Shown here in pieces: positions 28,966-38,089 of a stretch of DNA of 64,000 nucleotides (positions are counted from its first letter, which is position 1; each line of letters opens with the position of its first letter). The notes beneath the pieces are model-generated. The model saw only the letters and a program-made list of their open reading frames with translations. It was not told the origin of the DNA and made no database searches. The stretch is taken from NCBI GenBank assembly GCA_938010615.1, contig CALLUY010000136.1, forward strand, positions 1 to 64,000, given 5' to 3'. The DNA is from an uncultured Pirellulaceae bacterium. GTDB taxonomy: Bacteria > Planctomycetota > Planctomycetia > Pirellulales > Pirellulaceae. A program made the position numbers and the translations under genes.

Positions 28966-30000
28966 ATGAACGAAATGCAACCAGACACACAATGCGACAA
29001 AACCGATCCAGCGATGGAAATAGGTGACGCTTCAGCAAATCAAACGGCGGATTCGATCGTTGATTCACTTGTCTTCGCCAGCGATGCCAAGCCCGTGACG
29101 CCAGTTCCTGAGTACGACAATGTGGTTGATCTGATCAGTCGGCTCAAATCGATCGTCGATCCAGTTTTCTGTCCCGTCGAACATACACGTGAAGTCATTC
29201 GAGAGCGACTACGCTTGGAAGTCGCCGATGCCGGAGAAGCGCTCGCTAAGTTGATTCGTCGATGCATTCTACGAGACGCCCAATCCTGTGCTGCAATGAA
29301 GCAATCAGGCTGCGAGGAATCGGACGCGATTGAACGTTCGAAAAAGCTTGTCGAAAACCTTCAGGAAAATAGTCTCGATTTCGCTAGACAGTTCTTGCAC
29401 AAGCTGCCAGCGATTCGGGAGTCTTTGATGAAAGATGTCCGAGCGGCCTATGATGGAGATCCGGCGTGTCGCAACTTCGATGAAGTTGTCCTTTGCTATC
29501 CAGGACTCAATGCCGTCACGATTCACCGCATGGCTCACGAGTTGTACAAGCTGGACGTTCCGTTTCTGCCTCGCATGATTTCTGAATGGTCGCATGGTGA
29601 AACGGGAATCGACATTCATCCCGGCGCTAAAATCGGAGACTACTTCTTCATCGATCACGGAACGGGCGTCGTGATTGGCGAGACCTGTGAGATTGGCAAG
29701 AACGTGAAAATCTATCAGGGTGTGACGCTCGGAGCATTGAGCTTCGACAAAGACGAACGAGGTGATTTGGTTCGCGGCACCAAGCGACATCCAACGCTCG
29801 AAGACAGCGTAATCATCTACGCCAACGCCACCGTGCTCGGCGGAAGAACCGTTGTCGGCGAAGGTTCGATTATTGGATCGAGCGTTTGGTTAACTCGAAG
29901 CGTTGAGCCCGGTACCACGGTGACGATGAAAACACCAAGCTTGAGAATGAAGAATCAGAAGCCCGATCCCGCTGATGGACTGATTGATTACCAGATCTAG
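28966..30000 (+). CDS. cysE: Serine O-acetyltransferase (EpsC-type)
   Basis: 344 aa; [73 protein letters not shown] hexapeptide repeats. Confidence 0.93.
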   Translation: MNEMQPDTQCDKTDPAMEIGDASANQTADSIVDSLVFASDAKPVTPVPEYDNVVDLISRLKSIVDPVFCPVEHTREVIRERLRLEVADAGEALAKLIRRCILRDAQSCAAMKQSGCEESDAIERSKKLVENLQENSLDFARQFLHKLPAIRESLMKDVRAAYDGDPACRNFDEVVLCYPGLNAVTIHRMAHELYKLDVPFLPRMISEWSHGETGIDIHPGAKIGDYFFIDHGTGVVIGETCEIGKNVKIYQGVTLGALSFDKDERGDLVRGTKRHPTLEDSVIIYANATVLGGRTVVGEGSIIGSSVWLTRSVEPGTTVTMKTPSLRMKNQKPDPADGLIDYQI

Positions 30001-30110
30001 GACGCTAGCATCGCAAGTGTGCCGTAGACGTCGCCCAATTACCCGCTGACATTTACTGACTTCCGCCAAAAAGCTATTGTTTCGATCAACCCGCTACCCG
30101 AGGAAAATCG

Positions 30111-31778
30111 ATGAACGCTGCCAGACCCGCGAAGTCAAACTTGCCGCTGTATTTCACACGTTTCGTTGCAACCGTTTTGTTTGCTGCATCGACCCTGTTG
30201 GTGCTCGGTTGTGAGAATCCAACGTCACTGATCAGTATGGTGATGCATTCACCATTTTCGATTTTTGGAAATGGTGATTCCGTTGCTCCTTTGCAGGATG
30301 ATTCAAAGCAAGATAATTCGCGCGCCGCGGATGAGTTGGTCAAAGACTGGGACAAGCCGGATTTGACTCTGTTCGTTACCGGTCGACTTCATGGATACAT
30401 CGAGCCTTGCGGTTGTACTGGACTCACGAATCAGAAAGGCGGCCTGCTTCGTCGTCATACTTGTCAAAAAATGTTACAGGCAAAAGGCTGGGATCCTGTC
30501 AGCATTGACGCCGGCAACATGATCCGCCGTTTTGGTCAGCAGCCAGCGATCAAACTCAAGACCGCCTATAAATCGATTGCCAAAATCATGAAGTACGACG
30601 CCATCGGAATGGGCGTCGACGATATGAAAGTTTCCGGCGGCGATATGTTGCTGTCGATCGAAGAAGCAAAACAGGATGAGGGTGCTCCCACGCCGTTTAC
30701 CAGTGCGAACATGTCGCTCTTTGAGGACGATTCGTACATCGCTCCGTTTCGAATTGTCGAAAAGAACGGAAAGAAGATCGGCGTTCTATCTGCCGTCGGT
30801 GCCGAGCACATCAAGAAAGCGATGGCTGCTGGAGCCAATGATGCTTTCACGCTGCAGATGCCCGAGGTGGCGATCGCGAGCGTCGTTCGCAATCCGCAAT
30901 TCGCTGCTTGTGACGTGAAAGTGCTTTTGATTCAGTCGGAACCTGAGAATTGCAAACAGCTCGCGGCGAAGTTTCCAGTTTTCGATTTGGTCGTGACGGC
31001 TGGTGGTGCTGGCGACCCAACGCTTCGCCCCGAAGCCATTCAAGCCCGAAACGGACATGTTTCGCAGATGATTCAATGTGGCGTCAAAGGCATGTACGTG
31101 GGAGTCGTGGGAGTCGATTTTGGTGCTGATGGATCTAAAGCGATCAAGTATCAACGCGTTGCGTTGGACGCGAGCTTTGAAGATTCGCCACCGGTCAAAA
31201 AAGTCTTCCTTGACTACCAAAACGAATTGAAAACGTTATGGGAAGGCGGCGATTTGCAGGACATCAAACCTCGCTTACACCCCAGCGGTCACAAATTCGT
31301 TGGCTCAGAAGCATGTCGCGATTGCCACGAAGAAGAGTACGACATTTGGCTTGACGGTCACAAAGGCGAAGGCGGACCTCACGCGAAAGCGACGGCGGAC
31401 CTAACCGATCCGGGCGAACGGACTTGGGTGAAACGCCACTTCGATCCCGAGTGTGTGAGCTGCCATGTGACGGGCTGGAATCCGCAGAACTACTATCCGT
31501 ATGAAACTGGCTACACGGATTTAAAGAAAGACGTTCTGCTGCACGGCAACGGCTGCGAGAACTGTCACGGTCCGGGCTCAGGTCACATTGCTGCCGAAGA
31601 CGGCGTCGACGATGATCTCAAGGAAAAACTTCGCAAGGAAGTCCGCGTAACCATTAAGGAAGCGAAAGCTCGCACGTGCTACGAGTGTCACGATCTCGAC
31701 AACAGCCCTGATTACGCCGAAGCTGAAGACGGCTGGGAAGAGTATTGGCCAACGATTGAACACGGTGACGGTGAGTAG
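30111..31778 (+). CDS. Metallophosphatase-like / tetraheme c-type cytochrome fusion lipoprotein
   Basis: Lipobox STLLVLGCEN; GYIEPCGCTGLTNQKGGLLRR N-domain; four CXXCH motifs CRDCH, CVSCH, CENCH, CYECH. Confidence 0.85.
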   Translation: MNAARPAKSNLPLYFTRFVATVLFAASTLLVLGCENPTSLISMVMHSPFSIFGNGDSVAPLQDDSKQDNSRAADELVKDWDKPDLTLFVTGRLHGYIEPCGCTGLTNQKGGLLRRHTCQKMLQAKGWDPVSIDAGNMIRRFGQQPAIKLKTAYKSIAKIMKYDAIGMGVDDMKVSGGDMLLSIEEAKQDEGAPTPFTSANMSLFEDDSYIAPFRIVEKNGKKIGVLSAVGAEHIKKAMAAGANDAFTLQMPEVAIASVVRNPQFAACDVKVLLIQSEPENCKQLAAKFPVFDLVVTAGGAGDPTLRPEAIQARNGHVSQMIQCGVKGMYVGVVGVDFGADGSKAIKYQRVALDASFEDSPPVKKVFLDYQNELKTLWEGGDLQDIKPRLHPSGHKFVGSEACRDCHEEEYDIWLDGHKGEGGPHAKATADLTDPGERTWVKRHFDPECVSCHVTGWNPQNYYPYETGYTDLKKDVLLHGNGCENCHGPGSGHIAAEDGVDDDLKEKLRKEVRVTIKEAKARTCYECHDLDNSPDYAEAEDGWEEYWPTIEHGDGE

Positions 31779-31782
31779 AGCC

Positions 31783-31824
31783 GAGTACTGAGTACTGAGT
31801 ACTGAGTACTGTGTACTGTGTACT
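31783..31824. repeat. 7-bp tandem repeat (GAGTACT)x4 (GTGTACT)x2
   Basis: Direct reading: gagtactgagtactgagtactgagtactgtgtactgtgtact. Confidence 0.97.
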
Positions 31825-31829
31825 GAACC

Positions 31830-33197
31830 CTACCAGCCGAACCAACCCTTCTTCTCATCGTCTGCATGACGATTGAGATTCATCTTCTCAGTGATGGCCG
31901 ATTTTAGATGACTGACAACTGAATCGCGGTCCGTCGAATTGAGAATGTCTTGCACGACCGCCTTCGGTGATTGACTTCCCCACGAACCACCTTGTTCGAA
32001 ATATCGTTTTGCGGCCTGGCCGATGACGTAGGAAGTGAAACCGGCGGCAGCTCCTTGGGGAATCATGGTCAACACCGTGCCCAATCCGAACGTCATTCCC
32101 TTGAACAGGCTGGATCCGTAATTGGCCAATTCACCAAGTGCGTAAACGCCGCCAGCAGCCGCCAAGGTTTTCGAAAGCCCGCGAGCTTGACTCATGTTGA
32201 ATTCGAGACCGTAGACCTTTGACAGCGTCACCAACATCAAAGCATCGATTGTGTATCCACCGATGACATCGAAGAACGGAAACGGATTCCCGGCAACGAC
32301 AACAGCCTTAGTCGCCGCCATACTCCAGATGACTTGATCTGCACGCGAGTTTCGCATCTTGATGCGCATCGAAGAAATTTTGTCGGACTTGTCAGCCGCA
32401 TACATGGCAGCGTTGAGGGCGATTAGGCCCAGTCCTTCTTTCTCCAGCGTCGTCAAGATCAGCGACTTTAGTTCCCCAATGTCAGCTTCCGGCTTCCGCC
32501 ATTCCGATTCCGTGCTGCCGTCGTCTTTCTCGATGACGTATTCGATTTCACGCGGATCGGCCGAAGTCCGTACAAAGTGATCGGCAGGAATCAATCCATC
32601 AAGGCGACCTTTCAACAGCTGAGTCACTTTATCCAAGTCGTCGTCGTTGTAGAGATCGCATTTGTTAAAAACCAGAATCATTGGTTTCTGAACTGCGGCC
32701 AGTTCAACCAAAGCCGCGTACTCCGTTTCATTCAAATCCGAATCGGTCACGAACAAAATCAGGTCCGCAAGGCGGGCAGTCGTTTCGGCGAGGTTGGCTC
32801 GATCCTGTCCGCCGACCTCGTTGATGCCGGGCGTATCGACGACAATGATCTCTGATGACTTGAAGCCTGGAATGCGATAACCGGTCCCGTCCCATTCGGT
32901 ACCGCGGACTTCTGTTGTCCAGCCACCCTGAATGTCAACTTCGGCAACGTCGCGACCAATCAGCGCATTGATCATCGCGGACTTGCCGGTGCTGATTTCA
33001 CCGAAGATCACGATCTCGACGCGGCCGTTGGTGACTTTGTCGTACATCTCCGTCAAGCCGGAGAGTTCTTTTTGAAGTTCATCGCGTTCGCTGTCCGAAC
33101 ATCCTCGAAGTTTGCCGAGGGTTGATTCGATCGACTTGACCGCTTCCTGGTAGTGCGGATCTTCGACGGTTTCGGTTTGAGAGTTAGTGTCTGGCAT
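31830..33197 (-). CDS. GTPase with C-terminal DUF697-like membrane domain
   Basis: G1 GEISTGKSAMINALIG, G3 VDTPGI, G4 NKCD; PFPFFDVIGGYTIDALMLVTLSKVYGLEF. Confidence 0.88.
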   Translation of the reverse strand: MPDTNSQTETVEDPHYQEAVKSIESTLGKLRGCSDSERDELQKELSGLTEMYDKVTNGRVEIVIFGEISTGKSAMINALIGRDVAEVDIQGGWTTEVRGTEWDGTGYRIPGFKSSEIIVVDTPGINEVGGQDRANLAETTARLADLILFVTDSDLNETEYAALVELAAVQKPMILVFNKCDLYNDDDLDKVTQLLKGRLDGLIPADHFVRTSADPREIEYVIEKDDGSTESEWRKPEADIGELKSLILTTLEKEGLGLIALNAAMYAADKSDKISSMRIKMRNSRADQVIWSMAATKAVVVAGNPFPFFDVIGGYTIDALMLVTLSKVYGLEFNMSQARGLSKTLAAAGGVYALGELANYGSSLFKGMTFGLGTVLTMIPQGAAAGFTSYVIGQAAKRYFEQGGSWGSQSPKAVVQDILNSTDRDSVVSHLKSAITEKMNLNRHADDEKKGWFGW

Positions 33198-33259
33198 TTG
33201 TTCTAGTGTTCTGATTTATGAAGGCCACCACTCTCCCACTGGGAGGGTAAGGCAAACCG

Positions 33260-33318
33260 ATCCCAACCCGAAGCGTAAGCGAGGTGCAACTGGTTCCTCG
33301 CTTACGCTTCGGGTTGAG
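33260..33318. repeat. Palindrome (AAGCGNAAGCGAG family)
   Basis: CAACCCGAAGCGTAAGCGAGG...CCTCGCTTACGCTTCGGGTTG. Confidence 0.92.
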
Positions 33319-33325
33319 AATTCTT

Positions 33326-34885
33326 TTATTCTTCGTCGTCGTTCAGCTTTGCTCGTGCCGTCTGAACAAGTTTACGCAGCTCATCCACGGCCATGACTTT
33401 CTCCCAATGACGCCTCGCCAATCCGGCAAAACCACCTTCGGGAGTTCGCATTTCATCGCGGAAGTACTCGATGAATACGGAACCGATCCATTTCGTAATC
33501 AAAGCCTGAACTGCTCCTTGTAAAACACCGCCAGCGAACGTTCCAGCGAAAGGAATCGTCTTCACAAGCGACGAAGTCACCGCCGTGATCGCAACAGCCG
33601 CGCCTTGAGCGCCAAGGAAACCGACAAGGTTCTTGCCCATCTCGGCCAGCCACGATCGGGCCATCTCGAGATCGACTTTCTGATTGTAAACGTCAGCCAA
33701 ATCCAGAATCATCTTCGTTGAGATCGCAGATCCGGCAATCAAATCGACCATCGGAAACGGGCTTAATGCGGCAACGCCTCCGGCTCCCCACATGTACTTG
33801 TCGACGATGTCCCAAGCCTTTTCGTCGACTTGTCGTTGGACTTTGTCGCGAGCTTTTTCAACCAGTCCGCGCGACTGAAGCAACACATTGGCCATCAACA
33901 GTTCTTTGCCGTCCTTGCGAACGATGTCGACCATCCGAGTCGCCAGTGGTTCAATGTCGGCAGGAACTTCAACCGTCTCTTCGGTCGTGCTGCCATCAGG
34001 AAGGACACGCCGGCGAATGCGCTCACCAGTTTGTGCCTGAATCGAAACGACATCTTCATCTTCCACGAAGTCAGCTGTCTGTCGGCGGATTTGTCCTTTG
34101 AGTTTTTCGCGATCGTCCTGAGCGTACCAGTCTGACTTGTTCAAACAGATGATGACACGCTTTTCCATTTTGCCGAGCTGATCCAGCAAGTCATGTTCGC
34201 TCTGTCGCAGCGGTCCATCGACGACGACCAAAACCAGATCAGCGTCTTTGGCTGATTCCGCTGCGATGTTGACGTGATCTTCGCCGTCAACTTCTCCGAT
34301 GCCAGGCGTGTCGACCAAAGTAACTTTGTCGTTGGTCGGCCACGGGATCTCGTTTCGCGTGACGGTCGTGCCGCCGCGAATGTCGGTCTTGAAGGAATCG
34401 TTGCCCGCCAACAAATTCAACACCGATGACTTGCCACTGGAGATCGTGCCGAAGGCCACGATTTCGAGTTCCAACGATTCGCGTTTGTATTCGATTTCTT
34501 TAAGCAGCGGATCAAGTTGTTTCGCCAGTTCCGGATCGTTGCCGGCTTGTTCGCGTAGTTGATCGACCTGCTTCAGATTTTCGTCAATTTCGAAATCTTT
34601 TTGCGAGTTCGAAAGTTCGCTTGGGTTTTTGTTTCGTCGATCACGACGCCGATTCTTTGCAATCGAAGCGCCCCACAGTTTCCAGATCGTCCAAACGGTG
34701 CTGCCAACCAGCAAAAGCGCACCGATGCCGACCAGAACCAGATACGTAATTCCGGCCCACGCTCCGAAAGCGTTGATCGTTTTGTAGTTGTCGATGATCC
34801 AGCCAGGCAAGAAGATCAGCGCGAAACCGATGCAGGCGGCGGCAACGATCAGCATCAAACCCGAAAATGTTTTGCTTGGCTTCAT
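33326..34885 (-). CDS. GTPase with N-terminal TM helices and DUF697-like domain (paralogue of the neighbour)
   Basis: G1 GTISSGKSSVLNLLAG, G3 VDTPGI, G4 NKSD; PFPMVDLIAGSAISTKMILDLADVYNQKV. Confidence 0.88.
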   Translation of the reverse strand: MKPSKTFSGLMLIVAAACIGFALIFLPGWIIDNYKTINAFGAWAGITYLVLVGIGALLLVGSTVWTIWKLWGASIAKNRRRDRRNKNPSELSNSQKDFEIDENLKQVDQLREQAGNDPELAKQLDPLLKEIEYKRESLELEIVAFGTISSGKSSVLNLLAGNDSFKTDIRGGTTVTRNEIPWPTNDKVTLVDTPGIGEVDGEDHVNIAAESAKDADLVLVVVDGPLRQSEHDLLDQLGKMEKRVIICLNKSDWYAQDDREKLKGQIRRQTADFVEDEDVVSIQAQTGERIRRRVLPDGSTTEETVEVPADIEPLATRMVDIVRKDGKELLMANVLLQSRGLVEKARDKVQRQVDEKAWDIVDKYMWGAGGVAALSPFPMVDLIAGSAISTKMILDLADVYNQKVDLEMARSWLAEMGKNLVGFLGAQGAAVAITAVTSSLVKTIPFAGTFAGGVLQGAVQALITKWIGSVFIEYFRDEMRTPEGGFAGLARRHWEKVMAVDELRKLVQTARAKLNDDEE

Positions 34886-35073
34886 GGACTGGAAATTGAG
34901 TAGGGATGAGAAAACAAAATTTTAACCCGAATCTGGTACTCTGTTTCTTCGACCGGTTAGATCGATCGGCAAATCACAAGTCAGTCGATCAGGGCCAGAA
35001 TCCGTTATTCGGCTGGAGCTTGCGGATATTTCCGGTTTTCCTAGTGGATTGTCAGAACTGAGTTAACCATTTC

Positions 35074-35119
35074 ATAGTGCCGGCTTTAGCCGGAATTCCG
35101 CCTGAAGGCGGCACTACGA
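35074..35119. repeat. Double-hairpin intergenic repeat
   Basis: TAGTGCCGGCTTTAGCCGGAATTCCGCCTGAAGGCGGCACTA: two hairpins inside an outer TAGTGCC/GGCACTA stem. Confidence 0.8.
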
Positions 35120-35159
35120 ACAATGCAATTCAGGTTGGATGCACCACTAGCTGCGTGGG

Positions 35160-35918
35160 CTAAGAAATCTCGATTTCAACGGGACAGTGGTCGGAGCCAA
35201 AAATGTCATCGCGAATCGTCGCTGACGTGACACGGTCGATGAACTTTTTCGCAACCCAAAAGTAATCGAGCCGCCAGCCGATGTTGCGTTCGCGAGCGTT
35301 GACTCTCATCGTCCACCACGAATACTTTTCAGGGCTGTCGTCGAACTGGCGAAACGAATCGATAAAGCCAGCTGCTTCGATGCGATCGACTCCCGCGCGT
35401 TCCTGTTCTGAGAATCCAGCGTTCTTTTTGTTGGCTTTGGGATTCGCCAAATCGATTTCCTTGTGAGCACAATTCAGGTCGCCACAAAAAATCACTGGCT
35501 TGCGACGATTGAGCTTCTTCACGTACGCTAGGAAATCTTCATCCCACTGAACGCGATAGTCGATACGGGCCAGTCCACGCTGCGAGTTTGGGGTGTAAAC
35601 ATTGACCAAATGGAAGTCGTCATAGGAGCACGTGATGACACGGCCTTCTTGATCATGTTCTTCGATGCCCAACCCAAGAGCGACTTTTTTCGGTTTGGTT
35701 TTGCTCCAAGTGGTTGTTCCGCTGTAGCCTTTTTTGACGGCGCTGTTGAAGGTTGTGTGATAGCCAAGTTCATGCACCCAGTCGAGCGATAGTTGACCTT
35801 CATGAGCTTTCGTTTCCTGAAGACAAAGGAAGTCAGGCTGTTCCGATTCCACGTATTCTTGGAATCCTTTTTTGATACAAGCACGAATGCCGTTGACGTT
35901 CCACGATACAAGTTTCAT
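35160..35918 (-). CDS. xth: Exodeoxyribonuclease III
   Basis: 252 aa; MKLVSWNVNGIRACIKKGF, FLCLQETKAHEGQ, VYTPNSQRG, CGDLNCAHKEIDL, FGSDHCPVEIEI. Confidence 0.95.
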   Translation of the reverse strand: MKLVSWNVNGIRACIKKGFQEYVESEQPDFLCLQETKAHEGQLSLDWVHELGYHTTFNSAVKKGYSGTTTWSKTKPKKVALGLGIEEHDQEGRVITCSYDDFHLVNVYTPNSQRGLARIDYRVQWDEDFLAYVKKLNRRKPVIFCGDLNCAHKEIDLANPKANKKNAGFSEQERAGVDRIEAAGFIDSFRQFDDSPEKYSWWTMRVNARERNIGWRLDYFWVAKKFIDRVTSATIRDDIFGSDHCPVEIEIS

Positions 35919-35960
35919 TGCTGCTGTTCACGGGTGATGATTGGGAATGCCGATTAATCA

Positions 35961-36013
35961 CAACCCGACGCGTGAGCGAGGTGCGGCTGGTACCTCGCTT
36001 ACGCGTCGGGTTA
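35961..36013. repeat. Palindrome (ACGCG variant of the AAGCG family)
   Basis: CAACCCGACGCGTGAGCGAGGT...ACCTCGCTTACGCGTCGGGTT. Confidence 0.9.
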
Positions 36014-36121
36014 GGATTTGCGCGGACAAACCAAACCATGCAATTTCCTGTTGCGCTCCGGGGCTTGGATGGCTGATGCCGGCTTTAGAGTCACCAATGT
36101 AACGGATCGATTCAGAACGAA

Positions 36122-36715
36122 TCAGTCCTTTTTCTTTACTTTCTTTTTCGTCCGAGTCGCCGAATTGATTCGTTTTTCGATTGCTCGTTCACGATTTGAT
36201 TCGGCATCAGCGATTCGCTTTTCGACTTGATCAAGCCGCTTTTGAATCTGCTCCCGATCTGATTTCATACGTGCAATGTGGAAGTCAACCAGTTTTGTGA
36301 CAAGCGACTCAAGCGTGCTGCGGCCCTCTTCGGTGTCGTTCGTTTTGACTTGAGCGCCAGCAACTTTGATCCGTGATTCGAGGTTCCACTGTTGCAGTGC
36401 CGATTCGTAACGCTGCGGATTTCGCTCTTTGGTGGTTTCGAGTTTCGTGACCGATTTGTTCAGCCCCCTAATCGCATTTAGATACTGCCGTTGTTTTTTG
36501 CTTTTCTCGAGCTTTGAAAGCAAGTCCTTCAGTTCAGGATGATTTTCACTGACAAAAGAGAGCAGCTGTTCCTTCCGCTGCTCAGAAACTTGTTCAACGT
36601 TTGACTTACGATTGACAGATTTCTTCTGCGGGGTCAGCGTTGTGTCTTGGGCAGAAGCGACAGACATCAAGCTACAAACCAAAATGCAAACGGAGAGAAA
36701 AGTAAAAGACTTCAT
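36122..36715 (-). CDS. Hypothetical exported coiled-coil protein
   Basis: 197 aa; signal peptide MKSFTFLSVCILVCSLMSVASA; helical, basic C terminus. Confidence 0.7.
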   Translation of the reverse strand: MKSFTFLSVCILVCSLMSVASAQDTTLTPQKKSVNRKSNVEQVSEQRKEQLLSFVSENHPELKDLLSKLEKSKKQRQYLNAIRGLNKSVTKLETTKERNPQRYESALQQWNLESRIKVAGAQVKTNDTEEGRSTLESLVTKLVDFHIARMKSDREQIQKRLDQVEKRIADAESNRERAIEKRINSATRTKKKVKKKD

Positions 36716-36794
36716 GGTTTTTGGAAGTGGTAGAGGTGGGTTGATTCTTCATCACCCTTTCGGAGGGAGGGTGATGTTCACGAGGGCGTTACTT

Positions 36795-37277
36795 TTAGTT
36801 GACGTTGTTTTCGTTGACCGCTGCGACAACGTCAGCGATCCAGTCATCATCGCTTTCAATTTCAAACGATGCAAACTCAAAGCTGTCTTCTTGTTCGGGC
36901 AACTCAAATTCATCCGTTTCCAATGACTCCGCCCATGCCATCGCAACCGATTCGGTTTCGGCGTCTGCTTGGGATGGAGCAGGCATCAGGTTTATCGCCA
37001 AAGTCGCAATCGCAACCAAAGCCGCGACGGAAACAATCAAACGACGAACCCGAAGCTTGGCAGCACGCTTTGCGATAGCTGGTGAGACTTTGGAGGTCGC
37101 ATGAACTTGATCAACCATGGCCATCGTCGAAACCATGCTGGCGACTTGTTCGCGCAAGGCTTGATCCGACTCCAGCAACTGCTCGAACCGTTGTTCTTCA
37201 TCGGGAGTCATTTCTTCTGCGACGTATCGAAACACGTCCCAGCTTTGTTCGTCCTGATTGGAATTGTTGTTATTCAT
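36795..37277 (-). CDS. Putative anti-sigma factor, single-pass membrane protein
   Basis: 160 aa; MTPDEEQRFEQLLESDQALREQVA; TM LIVSVAALVAIATLAINLM; next to a sigma factor gene. Confidence 0.7.
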   Translation of the reverse strand: MNNNNSNQDEQSWDVFRYVAEEMTPDEEQRFEQLLESDQALREQVASMVSTMAMVDQVHATSKVSPAIAKRAAKLRVRRLIVSVAALVAIATLAINLMPAPSQADAETESVAMAWAESLETDEFELPEQEDSFEFASFEIESDDDWIADVVAAVNENNVN

Positions 37278-37322
37278 AAATCAAACTCAAAATGCGACAA
37301 TTGGAAGTGGTCGCCCGGGTTG

Positions 37323-37979
37323 TTATTCAAAAAATGGTTTTAACTTTTTCAGCGCCGATTGCATCCGAGCCAGAATTGTGCCAAGCGGCACGTCCAGCTC
37401 TTCAGCAATCTCGCGAAACTTCAAACCTTCGTATATTCGTTTACGAACCACCATCTGATGGTCAGCTGACAGTTGTTCAATCGCTGCACGAACCTGTTCA
37501 ACTTGCTCGCCCAGCAAAGCACTCTCTTCAGGAGAATCCTCTCCTTTGCGAATTGCTTCGGTCCGCCACGCAACCTGTTGGCTGTGATCGCGGACAACTT
37601 TGTTCTTTCGTTTCACCAACATCGCTTCGTTGAAGGCAACCTGAAACAGCCAAGATTTCAGCGACGTGACGTCTCGTAGTTTATCCCCTTGTTGCATTAA
37701 CTTTAGGAAAGTCGCCTGCAAAGCGTCCGCCACCAGAGCATCATTTCGAAGCACACCACTCAGGAACCACCGAAGCGCATCCGCGTGCTGCCGGTAAGCA
37801 GCTTCGATGTCGATTCGAGTTGGTTCCTTAGCGTCCATCAAGTTGGTTTCGTCTTCACCGGTTTTCATGTCTTCAAGACGATCGAATCGGTTGGTCAAGA
37901 ACATGAACCTGTTGTCTGGTTTTGCGTAGGACAAAGATTCGATGCGCCGGGCGGCCAGTTTATTGACCATTTCCCTCAA
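37323..37979 (-). CDS. ECF RNA polymerase sigma factor (N-terminal start uncertain)
   Basis: RIDIEAAYRQHADALRWFLSGVLRNDALVADALQATFLKLMQQG; RIYEGLKFREIAEELDVPLGTILARMQSALKKLKP. Confidence 0.88.
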   Translation of the reverse strand: MREMVNKLAARRIESLSYAKPDNRFMFLTNRFDRLEDMKTGEDETNLMDAKEPTRIDIEAAYRQHADALRWFLSGVLRNDALVADALQATFLKLMQQGDKLRDVTSLKSWLFQVAFNEAMLVKRKNKVVRDHSQQVAWRTEAIRKGEDSPEESALLGEQVEQVRAAIEQLSADHQMVVRKRIYEGLKFREIAEELDVPLGTILARMQSALKKLKPFFE

Positions 37980-38089
37980 ATCCCTGATTTGCCGGGATTT
38001 ACTGTATAATCGGCGATTGTCTATATTTGTGATTCTTCAGAATCATCATCGTCGAAACCATTCTACTATCCAAACAGGAATCTTGCGGC

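Noticed and set aside
28645-29000. ORFs 28645..28911, 28727..28936 (+) and 28779..29000 (-)
   Set aside because: Lie within the REP hairpin cluster; non-coding repeat.
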